Below are positions 15,861 through 24,780 of a DNA stretch of 64,000 bases, piece by piece (the first letter of the stretch is position 1; each line of letters starts with the position of its first letter). Position numbers and translations under genes: made by a program. The notes under the pieces are model-generated. The model did not search any database. It saw only the letters and a program-made list of their open reading frames with translations, and was not told the DNA's origin. The DNA comes from Actinomadura violacea (lineage in GTDB: Bacteria > Actinomycetota > Actinomycetes > Streptosporangiales > Streptosporangiaceae): assembly GCF_017573465.1 (NCBI RefSeq), contig NZ_JAGEPF010000020.1, positions 124,001-188,000 of the forward strand. The letters are read 5' to 3'.

Positions 15861-17017
15861 CGTGCCTCGCCTTGCGGTGCGGGGCCTTCGAGGACGTGGA
15901 CGATGCACACCGCGCCGACGCCGACCATGTGCGCGATCCCGGTGCGGGCGCCCGGCTGCTGCCGGTCGCCGGCCTCGCCGCGCAGCTGCCGGGTCACCTC
16001 GGCGACCTGCCCGACGCCGGTCGGGCCGACCGGGTGGCCCATGGCGAGCAGCCCGCCGGACGGGCTCACCGCGCACCGCCCGCCGATGTCGAACTCGCCG
16101 GCCCGGAGCCGTCCGGCGGCCTCGCCCTCGCCGCACAGGCCCATCGCCTCGACGTACTGGAGCTCCTCGATCGAGAACGCGTCGTGCAGTTCGACGACGT
16201 CCACGCCGGACGGGGCGACGCCGGCGTCGGCGAGCGCGGCGGCGGTCGTCTCGCGGGTCAGCTCGGCGTCGAAGCTCTTCGGCCCGTACAGCTCCTCGCT
16301 GCGCTGCGCCGACGCGGTCACGCGCACGCACCGGGCGCGGTCCACGCCGAGCCGCTCGACGGCCTCGGCGGACGCGACGATCACCGCGGCGGCGCCCTCG
16401 CCGACCGGGCAGCACTGGAGCCGGGTCAAGTGGCCGGCGATCGGCCGGTCGCCGAGCACCTCCTCGGGCGTGCGCTCCTTCTGCCGGTGCGCGAACGGGT
16501 TCCTCGCGCCGTTGCGGTGGTTCTTCACCGCGACGGCGGCGATGTCGGCGGGGGACGCGCCGTACCGGGTCATGTACTCGTCGGCGAGCAGCGCGTACTT
16601 GGTGAACGGGACGATGTGCCCGCCCGCGAGGCTCGGCAGCCCGGCCAGCGACTCGGCGCGCTTCACCGGCGCCGGCTTGTCGACGCCCATGGCGAGGACG
16701 ACGTCGGACACCCCGGCGGCGACCTCCATGCACGCCAGCCGGAACGCCGACGACCCGGACGCCGAGGCGTTCTCGACCTGCGTCATCGGGATGCCGGTCG
16801 CGCCGAGGTGGCGGAGCATCGGCCGCGACACCGCCATGCCGAGCCGCGTCGCCCCGGTGTAGGCGCCCTGCACGTCGCGCCAGGCGATGCCGGCGTCGGC
16901 GAGGGCGGCCCGCACGGCGGTGAGCCCGAGCCGGACGTAGGGCACGTCACTGAGCGGCCGGTACCGGTGCAGGCCGATGCCGATCACGTACACCGGCCGC
17001 ATGTCGCGCAGCTTCAC
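15857..17017 (-). CDS. Thiolase-fold protein lacking the nucleophilic Cys; Ltp2-like aldolase candidate
   Basis: A 386-residue lipid-transfer/thiolase-family protein. Where thiolases have the acyl-accepting Cys, this one has Ser85 (VENASASGSSAFRLA). The C-terminal GGLLAMGHPVGPTG motif, with His, is intact. Loss of the Cys is the signature, in Ltp2 of steroid side-chain degradation, of a retro-aldolase that cleaves a beta-hydroxyacyl-CoA together with a DUF35 partner. Here a DUF35 gene overlaps it by four bases upstream. The GTG at 17017 has GGGAGGTGCC in front and is preferred over an ATG at 17002. The aldolase role is inference from these two features. Confidence 0.82.
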   Translation of the reverse strand: MKLRDMRPVYVIGIGLHRYRPLSDVPYVRLGLTAVRAALADAGIAWRDVQGAYTGATRLGMAVSRPMLRHLGATGIPMTQVENASASGSSAFRLACMEVAAGVSDVVLAMGVDKPAPVKRAESLAGLPSLAGGHIVPFTKYALLADEYMTRYGASPADIAAVAVKNHRNGARNPFAHRQKERTPEEVLGDRPIAGHLTRLQCCPVGEGAAAVIVASAEAVERLGVDRARCVRVTASAQRSEELYGPKSFDAELTRETTAAALADAGVAPSGVDVVELHDAFSIEELQYVEAMGLCGEGEAAGRLRAGEFDIGGRCAVSPSGGLLAMGHPVGPTGVGQVAEVTRQLRGEAGDRQQPGARTGIAHMVGVGAVCIVHVLEGPAPQGEAR

Positions 17018-17439
17018 GCGGCACCTCCCGCGGCGTCTCCCGAGACGGCGAACCGCACTTCCACGATGGCGCCGTCGCCGTCCGTCCCGGCGGCGACGGC
17101 CTCGACGCGGGTGCCCGGCGCGGGGCCGCCGTCCCCGTCCAGCAGCGCGTGCACGAAGGGGCCGTCGTCGAGGACGATCGCGAGGGCCGTGAACGGGGCG
17201 TCGATGCCGGGGCCGTCGTGGCGGCGCACGACGGCGGCCGCGGCGACGGTCCCGGTGCCGGCGAGGGCGGCGGGACGCAGCGCCGCGCCGTCCGCGCCGC
17301 ACCGCTCGCAGCCGAGGTCCTGGGCGGGGAAGGCGACCCGCCCGCAGGCGGTGCAGGCGACGCCGCGCAGGTCGGGCGGGCCGGAGGGGCGCGGGTCGGC
17401 GATGGCGGCCGCGGGGGCCGCGGGGTGGGGTTCGGGCAT
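17014..17439 (-). CDS. DUF35 OB-fold protein with zinc ribbon
   Basis: A 141-residue protein. A rubredoxin-like zinc ribbon has Cys29, Cys32, Cys44 and Cys47 (CTACGRVAFPAQ, then CERCGA). The OB-fold follows (about 55-135), with GTVAAAAVVRRH and FTALAIVLDDGPFVHALL. DUF35 proteins bind acyl-CoA and act as obligate partners of thiolase-fold or MaoC-type enzymes. The stop overlaps the thiolase-like gene (GTGA), indicating a stoichiometric complex. The ATG at 17439 is preferred; the frame continues upstream to 17514 but through the divergent promoter. Confidence 0.88.
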   Translation of the reverse strand: MPEPHPAAPAAAIADPRPSGPPDLRGVACTACGRVAFPAQDLGCERCGADGAALRPAALAGTGTVAAAAVVRRHDGPGIDAPFTALAIVLDDGPFVHALLDGDGGPAPGTRVEAVAAGTDGDGAIVEVRFAVSGDAAGGAA

Positions 17440-17460
17440 GGGCCCAGCATGAGGGAATCC

Positions 17461-17489
17461 TTGCTGAATGTCCAAGAAGTTTGTTATCG
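17461..17489 (+). promoter_or_regulatory. Candidate promoter for the ligase-importer operon
   Basis: TTGCTG (17461-17466), a 17-bp spacer and TTATCG (17484-17489) form a weak sigma-70-like match in the 132-bp divergent gap. This is the only AT-richer stretch there, so both divergent operons probably start within it. Confidence 0.35.
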
Positions 17490-17571
17490 TCCTCGCCATT
17501 GTGATCGACGACACAGCACCGGGCCCGATCTGTGCAGGTCAGCGCCGTGTGCACCAGCCGAGGAGGCGGAG

Positions 17572-19104
17572 CTGAACGCACAAGCGACAGCCGGACCCGA
17601 ACATTTCGCCCGCACCCGTCCGGACGCCGCCGCCCTCGTCGAGGGCGGCCGGAGCCTGACCTGGGCGGCGTGGAACGAGCGCGCCGACCGGCTCGCCGCG
17701 GCCCTCGCCGCCCGCGGCTACGGCGCCGGCTCCCGCATCGGCGTGGCCGTCCGGCCGCGGATCGAATGGTTCGTCGTCAACGCGGCCCTCGCCAAGCTCG
17801 GCGCGATCCAGGTGGCGATGAACCTGCGGCTCACCCCCGCCGAACTCGCCTACATCGCCGAGGACAGCCGCACCGAGGCGGCGTTCCTCGACGTCCGCGA
17901 CCCCGGCCCGGTGGAGGACGCGCTGCGCGCCGCCGGCGCCGGGCTCGTCGCGCACGTCGACCCGCCGGACGGACTGCTCGGCCTGGCGGACCTGCTCGCC
18001 GAGCAGCCGGACCCGGAGCCGCGCGTCGCGCGGAACCAGGCGCAGCTCATCGTCTACACCTCCGGCACGACGGGCCGCCCCAAGGGCGCGTTCCGGCAGA
18101 CGCCGACCGCCGACCCCGACATCCTCAGCTGCTACCTCGACTCCACCCGGTTCGACGACTTCTCCTCCGGCGACGACCGGCGCGCGCTGCTGAACATGCC
18201 GATGCACCACGCGGCCGGCCCGAACCACGCCAACGCGTGCCTCGGCAACGGCGGCGTCGCCGTCCTGCAGCGCCGGTTCGACGCCGAGGAGGCCCTGCGG
18301 CTGATCGGGGAGCACCGGGTCACGCACTGGCACGCCGTCCCGACCATGCTGCAGCGGATCTTCGCGCTGCCGCCGGAGGTCCGCGCGAAGTACGACGTGT
18401 CGAGCCTGCGCAAGGTCAGCGTCGGCGCCGCGCCCGTCCCGTACGTGCTGAAGGAGCGGGTGTTCGAGTACTTCGGCGAGGGCCTGCTCTACGAGGGCTA
18501 CGGCTGCACCGAGGCCAGCATGATCGCCGGGATGCGGCCCGAGGAGCACCGCCGCAAGCCCGGCGCCGCGGGCCGGCCGTTCCGGCACGTCAAGGTGAAG
18601 ATCGTCGGCGACGGCGGCGCCCCGCTGCCGGAGGGGGAGACCGGCGAGATCCTCGTCTGGACCCCGCGGATGATCCCCGAGTACCTCGGCCGCGGCCCGC
18701 TCGGCCCCGACGTCCTGGACGCCGGCGGCTACTTCCGCACCGGCGACCTCGGCCACCTCGACGCCGACGGCTACCTCTACGTCACCGGCCGCCGCACCGA
18801 CATGATCATCGCGGGCGGGGTGAACATCTACCCCGCCGAGATCGAGGAGGCCCTGCGCGCCCACCCGGCCGTCGCCGACGTCGCGGTGATCGGCGTCCCG
18901 GACGCCGACCTCGGCGAGCGCGTCCACGCGGTGGTGGAGCGCGCCGCGGGCGCCGACGCCACCGAGGACGACCTCGTCGCGTTCACCGAGGGGCGGGTCG
19001 CCGGGTACAAGCGGCCCCGCGCCGTCGAGTTCGTCGACGACCTGCCCCGCAACGCGATGGGCAAGATCCTCAAGAAGCGGCTGCGCGAGGAGCGGGCGTC
19101 ATGA
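17572..19104 (+). CDS. Acyl-CoA synthetase (AMP-forming), probable CTG start
   Basis: A 510-residue ANL-superfamily ligase. The P-loop motif is YTSGTTGRPKG (about residue 160-170). Later motifs are YEGYGCTEAS, YFRTGDLGHLDADGYLYVTG and the C-terminal lysine region LPRNAMGKILKKRL. It activates a carboxylic acid to its CoA ester. No ATG, GTG or TTG fits the conserved N-terminus. AGGAGG (17561-17566) sits 5 nt before a CTG at 17572, giving a start L(M)NAQATAGPEHFARTRP that matches the usual family N-terminus; the nearest in-frame ATG, at 17449, would add 41 unlikely residues. The stop overlaps the next ATG, so it heads the importer operon. Confidence 0.9.
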   Translation: MNAQATAGPEHFARTRPDAAALVEGGRSLTWAAWNERADRLAAALAARGYGAGSRIGVAVRPRIEWFVVNAALAKLGAIQVAMNLRLTPAELAYIAEDSRTEAAFLDVRDPGPVEDALRAAGAGLVAHVDPPDGLLGLADLLAEQPDPEPRVARNQAQLIVYTSGTTGRPKGAFRQTPTADPDILSCYLDSTRFDDFSSGDDRRALLNMPMHHAAGPNHANACLGNGGVAVLQRRFDAEEALRLIGEHRVTHWHAVPTMLQRIFALPPEVRAKYDVSSLRKVSVGAAPVPYVLKERVFEYFGEGLLYEGYGCTEASMIAGMRPEEHRRKPGAAGRPFRHVKVKIVGDGGAPLPEGETGEILVWTPRMIPEYLGRGPLGPDVLDAGGYFRTGDLGHLDADGYLYVTGRRTDMIIAGGVNIYPAEIEEALRAHPAVADVAVIGVPDADLGERVHAVVERAAGADATEDDLVAFTEGRVAGYKRPRAVEFVDDLPRNAMGKILKKRLREERAS

Positions 19105-19844
19105 CCGGCGGGCCGGCCCTCGTCGTCGACGACCTGCACGTCGAGTACGGCGGCGCCGGACGCGTCCTCAAGGGCGTGTCGCTGCGGGTGCCCGCCGGGT
19201 CCGTCGTCGCGCTGCTCGGCAACAACGGCGCCGGGAAGAGCACCGTCCTGCGCGCGATCTCCTCCACGCTGCGGCTGCACCGCGGCGCCGTCCGGCAGGG
19301 CTCGATCAGCTGGGACGGCAAGCCCGTGACCGGCCGGGACGCGGCCGACATCGTCCGCCGCGGGATCGTGCAGGTCCCCGAAGGACGGCACGTGTTCGGC
19401 CGGCTCACCGTCGAGGAGAACCTGCGGGTCGGCGGCAGCGCGCTGAAGAACCGCGGCGAGCGCGCGCGGGAACGCGAACGCGTGCTCACCCTGTTCCCCG
19501 CGCTCACCAGGAAGCTCGGCGCGCGCGCCGGGATGCTGTCCGGTGGCGAGCAGCAGATGCTCGCGATCGGCCGCGCGCTGATGGCGCGGCCCCGCCTGCT
19601 GCTGCTGGACGAGCCGTCCCTCGGCCTCGCGCCGAAGATCATCGCCGGGATCGCCGACGCCGTCCACGAGATCAACCGGCAGGGCACCGCGGTGCTGCTC
19701 GTCGAGCAGAACTCCGCGATGGCGCTCAGCCTCGCCGGCACCGCCTACGTGCTGGACGTCGGCCGGGTCTCGCTGTCCGGACGCGTCGGCGAGGAGATCG
19801 ACGCGGCCCGCGTCCGCGAGCTGTACATGGGGGTGAAGCCGTGA
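19101..19844 (+). CDS. Branched-chain-type ABC transporter ATP-binding protein (LivF-like)
   Basis: A 247-residue ABC ATPase with Walker A GNNGAGKST, signature LSGGEQQML, Walker B LLLLDEPSLGL and H-loop region VLLVEQNSAMAL. The EQN signature after Walker B is typical of LivF-type subunits of hydrophobic amino acid/acid (HAAT) importers. It overlaps both neighbours by four bases. With LivG, H, M and the binding protein it forms a complete importer for, presumably, the substrate of the acyl-CoA ligase. Confidence 0.92.
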   Translation: MTGGPALVVDDLHVEYGGAGRVLKGVSLRVPAGSVVALLGNNGAGKSTVLRAISSTLRLHRGAVRQGSISWDGKPVTGRDAADIVRRGIVQVPEGRHVFGRLTVEENLRVGGSALKNRGERARERERVLTLFPALTRKLGARAGMLSGGEQQMLAIGRALMARPRLLLLDEPSLGLAPKIIAGIADAVHEINRQGTAVLLVEQNSAMALSLAGTAYVLDVGRVSLSGRVGEEIDAARVRELYMGVKP

Positions 19845-20725
19845 CCGGGGAACAGGCCGCCGAAGACGCGGTACTGGCCGTCGAGGACGTGGCGCTGAGC
19901 TTCGCCGGGGTCACCGCCCTGGACGGGGTGTCGTTCCGGGTCGAGCCGGGCACCGTGCACGCCGTCATCGGCCCGAACGGCGCCGGCAAGACCAGCACCT
20001 TCAACGTCATCTGCGGCGTCTACGCCCCCGACCGCGGGAGCGTCACGCTCGGCGGGAACCGGCTCACCGGGCTCGCGCCGCACCGCATCGCGCGGCTCGG
20101 CATCGGCCGCGCGTTCCAGAACATCGCCCTGTCGGGACGGCAGACCGTGCTGGAGAACATCCTGCTCGGCCGGCACGTGCTGACCCGCGCCGGGGTGATC
20201 GCGTCCGGGCTGCGGCTGCCGTCCGCGCGCCGCGAGGCCCGCGAGGGACGCGCGAAGGCCGCCGAGATCGCCGAGCTCGTCGGGATGTCCCGGCTGCTCG
20301 ACCGGCCCGCCGGGCTGCTGTCCTACGGCGACAAGAAGCGCCTCGAACTCGCCCGGGCGCTGGCGATGGAGCCGTCGGTGCTGCTGCTGGACGAGCCCGT
20401 CGCCGGCATGAACGACGAGGAGACCGCCCGCACCGCCGGGGTCATCCGCGACGTCCGCGACCGCACCGGCGTGTCCGTCCTGCTCATCGAGCACGACATG
20501 ACCCTCGTCATGGACGTCTCCGACCGGGTGACCGTCCTCGACTTCGGCCGGCTCGTCGCCGACGGCGCCCCGGACGAGGTGCGCCGCCACCCCGAGGTGC
20601 TGCGCGCCTACCTCGGCGGCGCCCTCGGCGAGACCGACGCCGGGACCGACGCCGGGACCGAGGCCGGGACCGGCGCCGGGACCGAGGCCGTGGCCAACCA
20701 GGACCAGCATCAGGAGGACAAGTGA
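19841..20725 (+). CDS. Branched-chain-type ABC transporter ATP-binding protein (LivG-like)
   Basis: A 294-residue ABC ATPase. Walker A is GPNGAGKTST and the LivG-type loop is IGRAFQNIALSGRQTVLEN. The signature loop is divergent (LLSYGDKKRLELARAL), as is normal for LivG, and Walker B is LLLDEPVAGM. The C-terminal 30 residues are an acidic low-complexity tail (DAGTDAGTEAGTGAGTEAVA) coded by 12-bp repeats and absent from most relatives. GTG start, four-base overlaps on both sides. Confidence 0.92.
   Translation: MTGEQAAEDAVLAVEDVALSFAGVTALDGVSFRVEPGTVHAVIGPNGAGKTSTFNVICGVYAPDRGSVTLGGNRLTGLAPHRIARLGIGRAFQNIALSGRQTVLENILLGRHVLTRAGVIASGLRLPSARREAREGRAKAAEIAELVGMSRLLDRPAGLLSYGDKKRLELARALAMEPSVLLLDEPVAGMNDEETARTAGVIRDVRDRTGVSVLLIEHDMTLVMDVSDRVTVLDFGRLVADGAPDEVRRHPEVLRAYLGGALGETDAGTDAGTEAGTGAGTEAVANQDQHQEDK
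20636..20695 (+). repeat. Five 12-bp units coding the LivG tail
   Basis: Units of consensus GAGGCCGGGACC start every 12 bp from 20636; the first four end GCCGGGACC and the fifth is degenerate. They encode an (D/E/G)AGT tetrapeptide series. In-frame length makes copy-number change tolerable. Confidence 0.85.
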
Positions 20726-21618
20726 CCAAGCTGATCGAGCTGCTGGTCAACGGCGTGTCGCTGGGCATGCTGTACGCGCTGATCTCCGTCGGGTTCGTCG
20801 TGGTGTTCCGCAGCACCGACGTGATCAACTTCGCGCAGGGGTCGACGCTGCTCGGCGGCGGCTACGTCATCGCCCGGCTGTCCCCGCACACCGGGTTCTG
20901 GCTCGCCGCGCTCGCGGGCGTCGCCGCGACCGCCGCGTTCGCGATGCTCGTGGACCGGCTGCTGATCCGGCCGCTGCGCCAGCGCGGCGCCCGCCACGAC
21001 GTCGCCGCGATCGTCACCATCGGGCTGGACATCGTGCTGCTCACCGACCTCACCCGGCGGATCGGGTCCGACATGCTGCACCTCGGCGACCCGTGGGGGA
21101 ACGCCGTGGTGAACATCGGCCCGGTCACCGTCGCGCAGACGCGCGTCGCCGCGATGGCCACCGCGCTCGTGCTCATCGGCCTGTTCGGGCTGGCGTTCCA
21201 GCGGACCGGCTGGGGCGTGGCGATGCGCGCCACCGCCGAGGACACCGAGGCCGCCATGCTGTCGGGCGTCCGGCACAACCGGGTGACGCTCAGCGCGTGG
21301 GCGATCGCCGGCGCGCTCGCCGCCGTCGCCAGCGTGTTCCTGACCGCCTCCCCGTCGCCCGGCATGGACGCCGCGACCGGGCAGACCGCGCTCAAGGCGT
21401 TCCCCGCCGCGGTCGTCGGCGGGCTCGACTCGATGACCGGCGCGCTCGTCGGCGGCGTGATCATGGGCCTGGCGGAGAGCCTCGCGTCCGGCTACCAGGG
21501 GCAGCTCACCTTCCTCGGGCAGGGCTTCGGGTCCGTCATGCCGTGGGTGGTCATGCTGCTCGTGCTGCTGGTCAAGCCGTCCGGGCTGTTCGGGACGAAG
21601 GCGGCCGCCCGTGTCTAG
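20722..21618 (+). CDS. Branched-chain-type ABC transporter permease (LivH-like)
   Basis: A 298-residue permease with about eight hydrophobic segments; NGVSLGMLYALISVGFVVVF is the usual LivH first helix, and AMRATAEDTEAAMLSGVRHNRV is the conserved cytoplasmic loop contacting the ATPase. GTG start overlapping LivG by four bases; overlaps LivM by eight bases. It acts in the cytoplasmic membrane as half of the channel. Confidence 0.92.
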   Translation: MTKLIELLVNGVSLGMLYALISVGFVVVFRSTDVINFAQGSTLLGGGYVIARLSPHTGFWLAALAGVAATAAFAMLVDRLLIRPLRQRGARHDVAAIVTIGLDIVLLTDLTRRIGSDMLHLGDPWGNAVVNIGPVTVAQTRVAAMATALVLIGLFGLAFQRTGWGVAMRATAEDTEAAMLSGVRHNRVTLSAWAIAGALAAVASVFLTASPSPGMDAATGQTALKAFPAAVVGGLDSMTGALVGGVIMGLAESLASGYQGQLTFLGQGFGSVMPWVVMLLVLLVKPSGLFGTKAAARV

Positions 21619-22699
21619 GCGCGTCCTGCTCGCCGTCGCGGCCGTCGTCCTCGCGGTCGTCCCGTTCTACGCCGACACCTCGCTGCTGCAGATGGGGCTG
21701 TTCGTCTGCGCCGCCACGATCGGCGCGATCGGCCTGAACCTGCTCAGCGGCGTCGCCGGGCAGCTGTCGCTCGGGCACGCGTTCTTCCTCGCGGTCGGCG
21801 CGTACGGGTACGTCGCGCTCGCCGGGACCGACGACCGGATCGGGCTCGGCCTGCCGACCTGGCTCGCCGCGGTCCTCGCGCCCGCGCTCGCCGGCCTCGC
21901 CGGGCTCGCGTTCAGCCCGATCTCGTCGCGGCTGCGCGGCCTGTACCTCGGCGTCGCGACGCTCGCGCTCGTCTACATCGGCCAGCACGTGCTCTACAGC
22001 GCGACCGACCTCACCGGCGGCTACGACGGGCGCCCGACCCCGCGGCTGTCGCTGTTCGGCCTGAAGTTCGGCGACGACTCCGGCATCACCGTGTTCAACG
22101 TGCCGCTCGGGCAGTACGAGCTGCTCTGGTACCTCGGCGTCGTCCTCGCGGCGCTCGCCTGGTGGTTCGCGCGCGGCGTCGTCGCCGGGCGCCCCGGCCG
22201 CGGCCTGCAGGCCGTCCGGGACGGGGAGGTCCCCGCCGCCGTCATGGGCGTCGCGGTGCGCCGCGCCAAGACCTCCGCGTTCGTGCTGTCGTCGGTGTAC
22301 GCGGGCGTCGCCGGCGTGCTGTACGCGCTGATCGTCGGGCGGGTCGTGCCCGACTCGTTCGGCCTCACGATGTCGATCGACTACCTGGCGATGGCGGTGC
22401 TCGGCGGGATGGGCGTCGTCGGCGGCTCGGTCGTCGGCGCCGCGATCGTCACCGGCCTGCCGCTGCTGCTCGGCCGCTACGTGGACGCCCTGCCGCTGCT
22501 CGCCGAGCCGGGCTCCGGCGGCGTCGACCCGTCCTCGTTCGCCCGCTACCTCTACGGCGCCCTGGTCATCGTGCTGATGATCTTCGAGCCGGACGGGCTG
22601 GCCGCGGTGGCCCGCCGCGTCCGCGCCCTGCTGCCCGCGCCCCCCGCCGTCCGCACGCACCCATCCACCACACCCCACCCCCGCGGAGGACGTCCATGA
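21611..22699 (+). CDS. Branched-chain-type ABC transporter permease (LivM-like)
   Basis: A 362-residue permease with about nine hydrophobic segments, including GLNLLSGVAGQLSLGHAFFL, the family hallmark, and the loop GRGLQAVRDGEVPAAVMGV. The GTG start lies inside the end of LivH (8-bp overlap). The stop overlaps the ATG of the binding protein by four bases. Confidence 0.92.
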   Translation: MSRRVLLAVAAVVLAVVPFYADTSLLQMGLFVCAATIGAIGLNLLSGVAGQLSLGHAFFLAVGAYGYVALAGTDDRIGLGLPTWLAAVLAPALAGLAGLAFSPISSRLRGLYLGVATLALVYIGQHVLYSATDLTGGYDGRPTPRLSLFGLKFGDDSGITVFNVPLGQYELLWYLGVVLAALAWWFARGVVAGRPGRGLQAVRDGEVPAAVMGVAVRRAKTSAFVLSSVYAGVAGVLYALIVGRVVPDSFGLTMSIDYLAMAVLGGMGVVGGSVVGAAIVTGLPLLLGRYVDALPLLAEPGSGGVDPSSFARYLYGALVIVLMIFEPDGLAAVARRVRALLPAPPAVRTHPSTTPHPRGGRP

Positions 22700-23952
22700 A
22701 CCGCACGCGCACCCTCGCCGGCCTGGCCGCGCTCGCCCTGCTCGCCGCCGGCTGCAGCTCCAAGGCCGTCAAGCAGGACTCCGTCGGCTCCGACGGCGTC
22801 AAGACCGGCCCCGGCGTCACCGCCGGCACCATCACGCTCGGCGAGATGGCGGACCTGACCGGCCCGTTCGCCGCCAACGACACCAAGATCACCAACGCGC
22901 ACCAGCTGTACTTCTCCCAGCTGAACGAGAAGGGCGGCGTCTGCGGGCGCAAGGTGAGGCTGGACGTCGTCGACCACGGCTACGACGTGCAGAAGGCGAC
23001 GACCCTCTACTCCGACCTCGCCCGCAAGGTGCTCGGCTTCAGCCAGGTCTTCGGCTCCGGCGTCAACGCCGCGCTCATCGACAAGTACGCCGGCGACAAG
23101 GTCCTGGTCTACCCCGCCAGCGGCGCCGGACCGCTGCTGAAGAGCGAGAACATCCTCGGTGCCGGCTCCACCTACGATTACGAGGTCATCAACGCGCTCG
23201 ACGCGTGGCTCCAGGACGGGACGGTCAAGCAGGGCGACACCATCGCGCACGTCTACCTGGAGGGCGACTACGGCGGGACGGCCATCAGCGGCAGCCGCTA
23301 CATGGCGCGCAAGCACGGGCTGAAGCTGACGGAGGTCAAGATCAAGCCGACCGACACCGACCTGACCTCGCAGATCGCCGGGATCAAGAACGCCGGCGCG
23401 AAGGCGATCCTGGTCAGCGCGTCGCCGAAGCAGCTCGGCTCCGTCGCGGTCGCCAGCGAGTCCGCCGGGCTGCGCGTCCCGATCGTCGTCAACGGCGCCG
23501 GCTGGAGCGGCGACCTGCTGGAGGGCGCGTCCAAGAAGCCCGCCCTCGACCGGGTCACCGTCGCGCAGTCGTGGGCCGTCCCGTCGATGAAGCTGCCGGT
23601 CGTGCAGGACTTCGTCGCCGCGTACCAGAAGAAGTACCCGAACACGAAGCTCGACAGCAACGTCACGCTGGGGCAGTCGTCCGCGGTCGTGTACGCCAAG
23701 GTGCTCCAGCAGGCGTGCGACGACAAGGACCTGACGCGCGAGGGCGTCCTGAAGGCGGTGAGCCAGCTGAAGAACGTCGACACCGAGGGCCTGCTCCCGC
23801 CGCTCGACTACACCGTGAAGGGCCACGCGCCCGCGACCGAGTCGCTGCTGCTGCGCCCGGACGCCGGTGTCCCCGGCGGCGTGAAGGCCATCAGCGAGAC
23901 CCGCCACGAGAGCAAGGACATCGCCGGCTACACCCCGGACTACGCCAAGTGA
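22696..23952 (+). CDS. ABC transporter substrate-binding lipoprotein (LivK-like)
   Basis: A 418-residue type I periplasmic-binding-fold protein. The lipoprotein signal is LLAAGCSS with Cys at about residue 20, so it is membrane-anchored outside. The mature part begins ITLGEMADLTGPFAANDTKI, typical of Leu/Ile/Val-type receptors. RBS GCGGAGGACGTCC lies inside the end of LivM. Actinobacterial members near acyl-CoA ligases often bind hydrophobic acids rather than amino acids. The ligand is unknown. Confidence 0.92.
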   Translation: MNRTRTLAGLAALALLAAGCSSKAVKQDSVGSDGVKTGPGVTAGTITLGEMADLTGPFAANDTKITNAHQLYFSQLNEKGGVCGRKVRLDVVDHGYDVQKATTLYSDLARKVLGFSQVFGSGVNAALIDKYAGDKVLVYPASGAGPLLKSENILGAGSTYDYEVINALDAWLQDGTVKQGDTIAHVYLEGDYGGTAISGSRYMARKHGLKLTEVKIKPTDTDLTSQIAGIKNAGAKAILVSASPKQLGSVAVASESAGLRVPIVVNGAGWSGDLLEGASKKPALDRVTVAQSWAVPSMKLPVVQDFVAAYQKKYPNTKLDSNVTLGQSSAVVYAKVLQQACDDKDLTREGVLKAVSQLKNVDTEGLLPPLDYTVKGHAPATESLLLRPDAGVPGGVKAISETRHESKDIAGYTPDYAK

Positions 23953-24004
23953 CGCGGGGCACCGCGGCGCGCCGGACGCCGCGCGGAAGATCGAAGGGGG
24001 ACGC

Positions 24005-24778
24005 ATGCGCCTGAACGGCAAGGTGGCGCTCATCAGCGGCGGGGCGCGCGGGCAGGGCGCCGCGCACGCCGAGATGCTCGCCCGCGAGGGGGCGGGCGTC
24101 GTCATCGGCGACATCCTCGACGACGCGGGCGAGGCGACCGCGGAACGGCTGCGCGGCGAGGGCCTGCCGGTGCACTACGTGCACCTCGACGTCCGGCTCG
24201 CCGCCGACTGGGACGCCGCCGTCCGCATCGCCGAGGACCGCCACGGGCGGCTCGACGTCCTGGTCAACAACGCCGGGATGATGACGCCCGGCGACGTGGC
24301 CGAGGAGACCGAGGACAACTGGGACCACGTCGTCGCCGTCAACCAGAAGGGCCAGTGGCTCGGCATGCGCGCGGCGATCCCCGCGATGCGCCGCGCCGGC
24401 GGCGGGTCGATCATCAACGTCGCGTCCACGTTCGGCGTCCGCCCGCCCGCGCACGGCGTCGCGTACGCGGCGGCGAAGGGCGCCGTGCGCGCGCTGACCC
24501 GCAACGCGGCGATGGCGCTGGTCAAGGACGGTATCCGGGTCAACTGCCTGATCCTGCCGATGGTCGACACCGACTTCCTGGCCCGCGCCCGCGCCACCGG
24601 CGGCCTCGCCAAGCGCGTCCGCGACTACCCGATGGGCCGGATCGCCACGCCCGCCGACATCTCGCCCGGCGTCGTCTACCTCGCCTCCGACGAGTCGTCC
24701 TACATGACCGGCAGCGAGCTGGTCATCGACGGCGGCCTCCTCGCCGGGACCGCGACCCGCCTCGACGAAGGGGACTGA
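24005..24778 (+). CDS. Short-chain dehydrogenase/reductase
   Basis: A 257-residue classical SDR: SGGARGQGAAH cofactor loop (about 12-22), Asp in VIGDILDD after strand two (NAD preference), NNAGMM, Ser in NVASTFG, YAAAKG catalytic motif and SYMTGSELVIDGG. RBS GAAGGGGGACGC. It follows the binding-protein gene by 52 bp and precedes the aldehyde dehydrogenase by 2 bp. Alcohol to aldehyde to acid oxidation by this pair would prepare a substrate for the ligase; that order is inference. Confidence 0.88.
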   Translation: MRLNGKVALISGGARGQGAAHAEMLAREGAGVVIGDILDDAGEATAERLRGEGLPVHYVHLDVRLAADWDAAVRIAEDRHGRLDVLVNNAGMMTPGDVAEETEDNWDHVVAVNQKGQWLGMRAAIPAMRRAGGGSIINVASTFGVRPPAHGVAYAAAKGAVRALTRNAAMALVKDGIRVNCLILPMVDTDFLARARATGGLAKRVRDYPMGRIATPADISPGVVYLASDESSYMTGSELVIDGGLLAGTATRLDEGD

Positions 24779-24780
24779 CG

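Noticed and set aside
24005..24778. Mycofactocin-coupled SDR, as hinted by the MftR-like gene
   Set aside because: The sequence has the normal classical SDR cofactor region without the extra insert expected of that subgroup.
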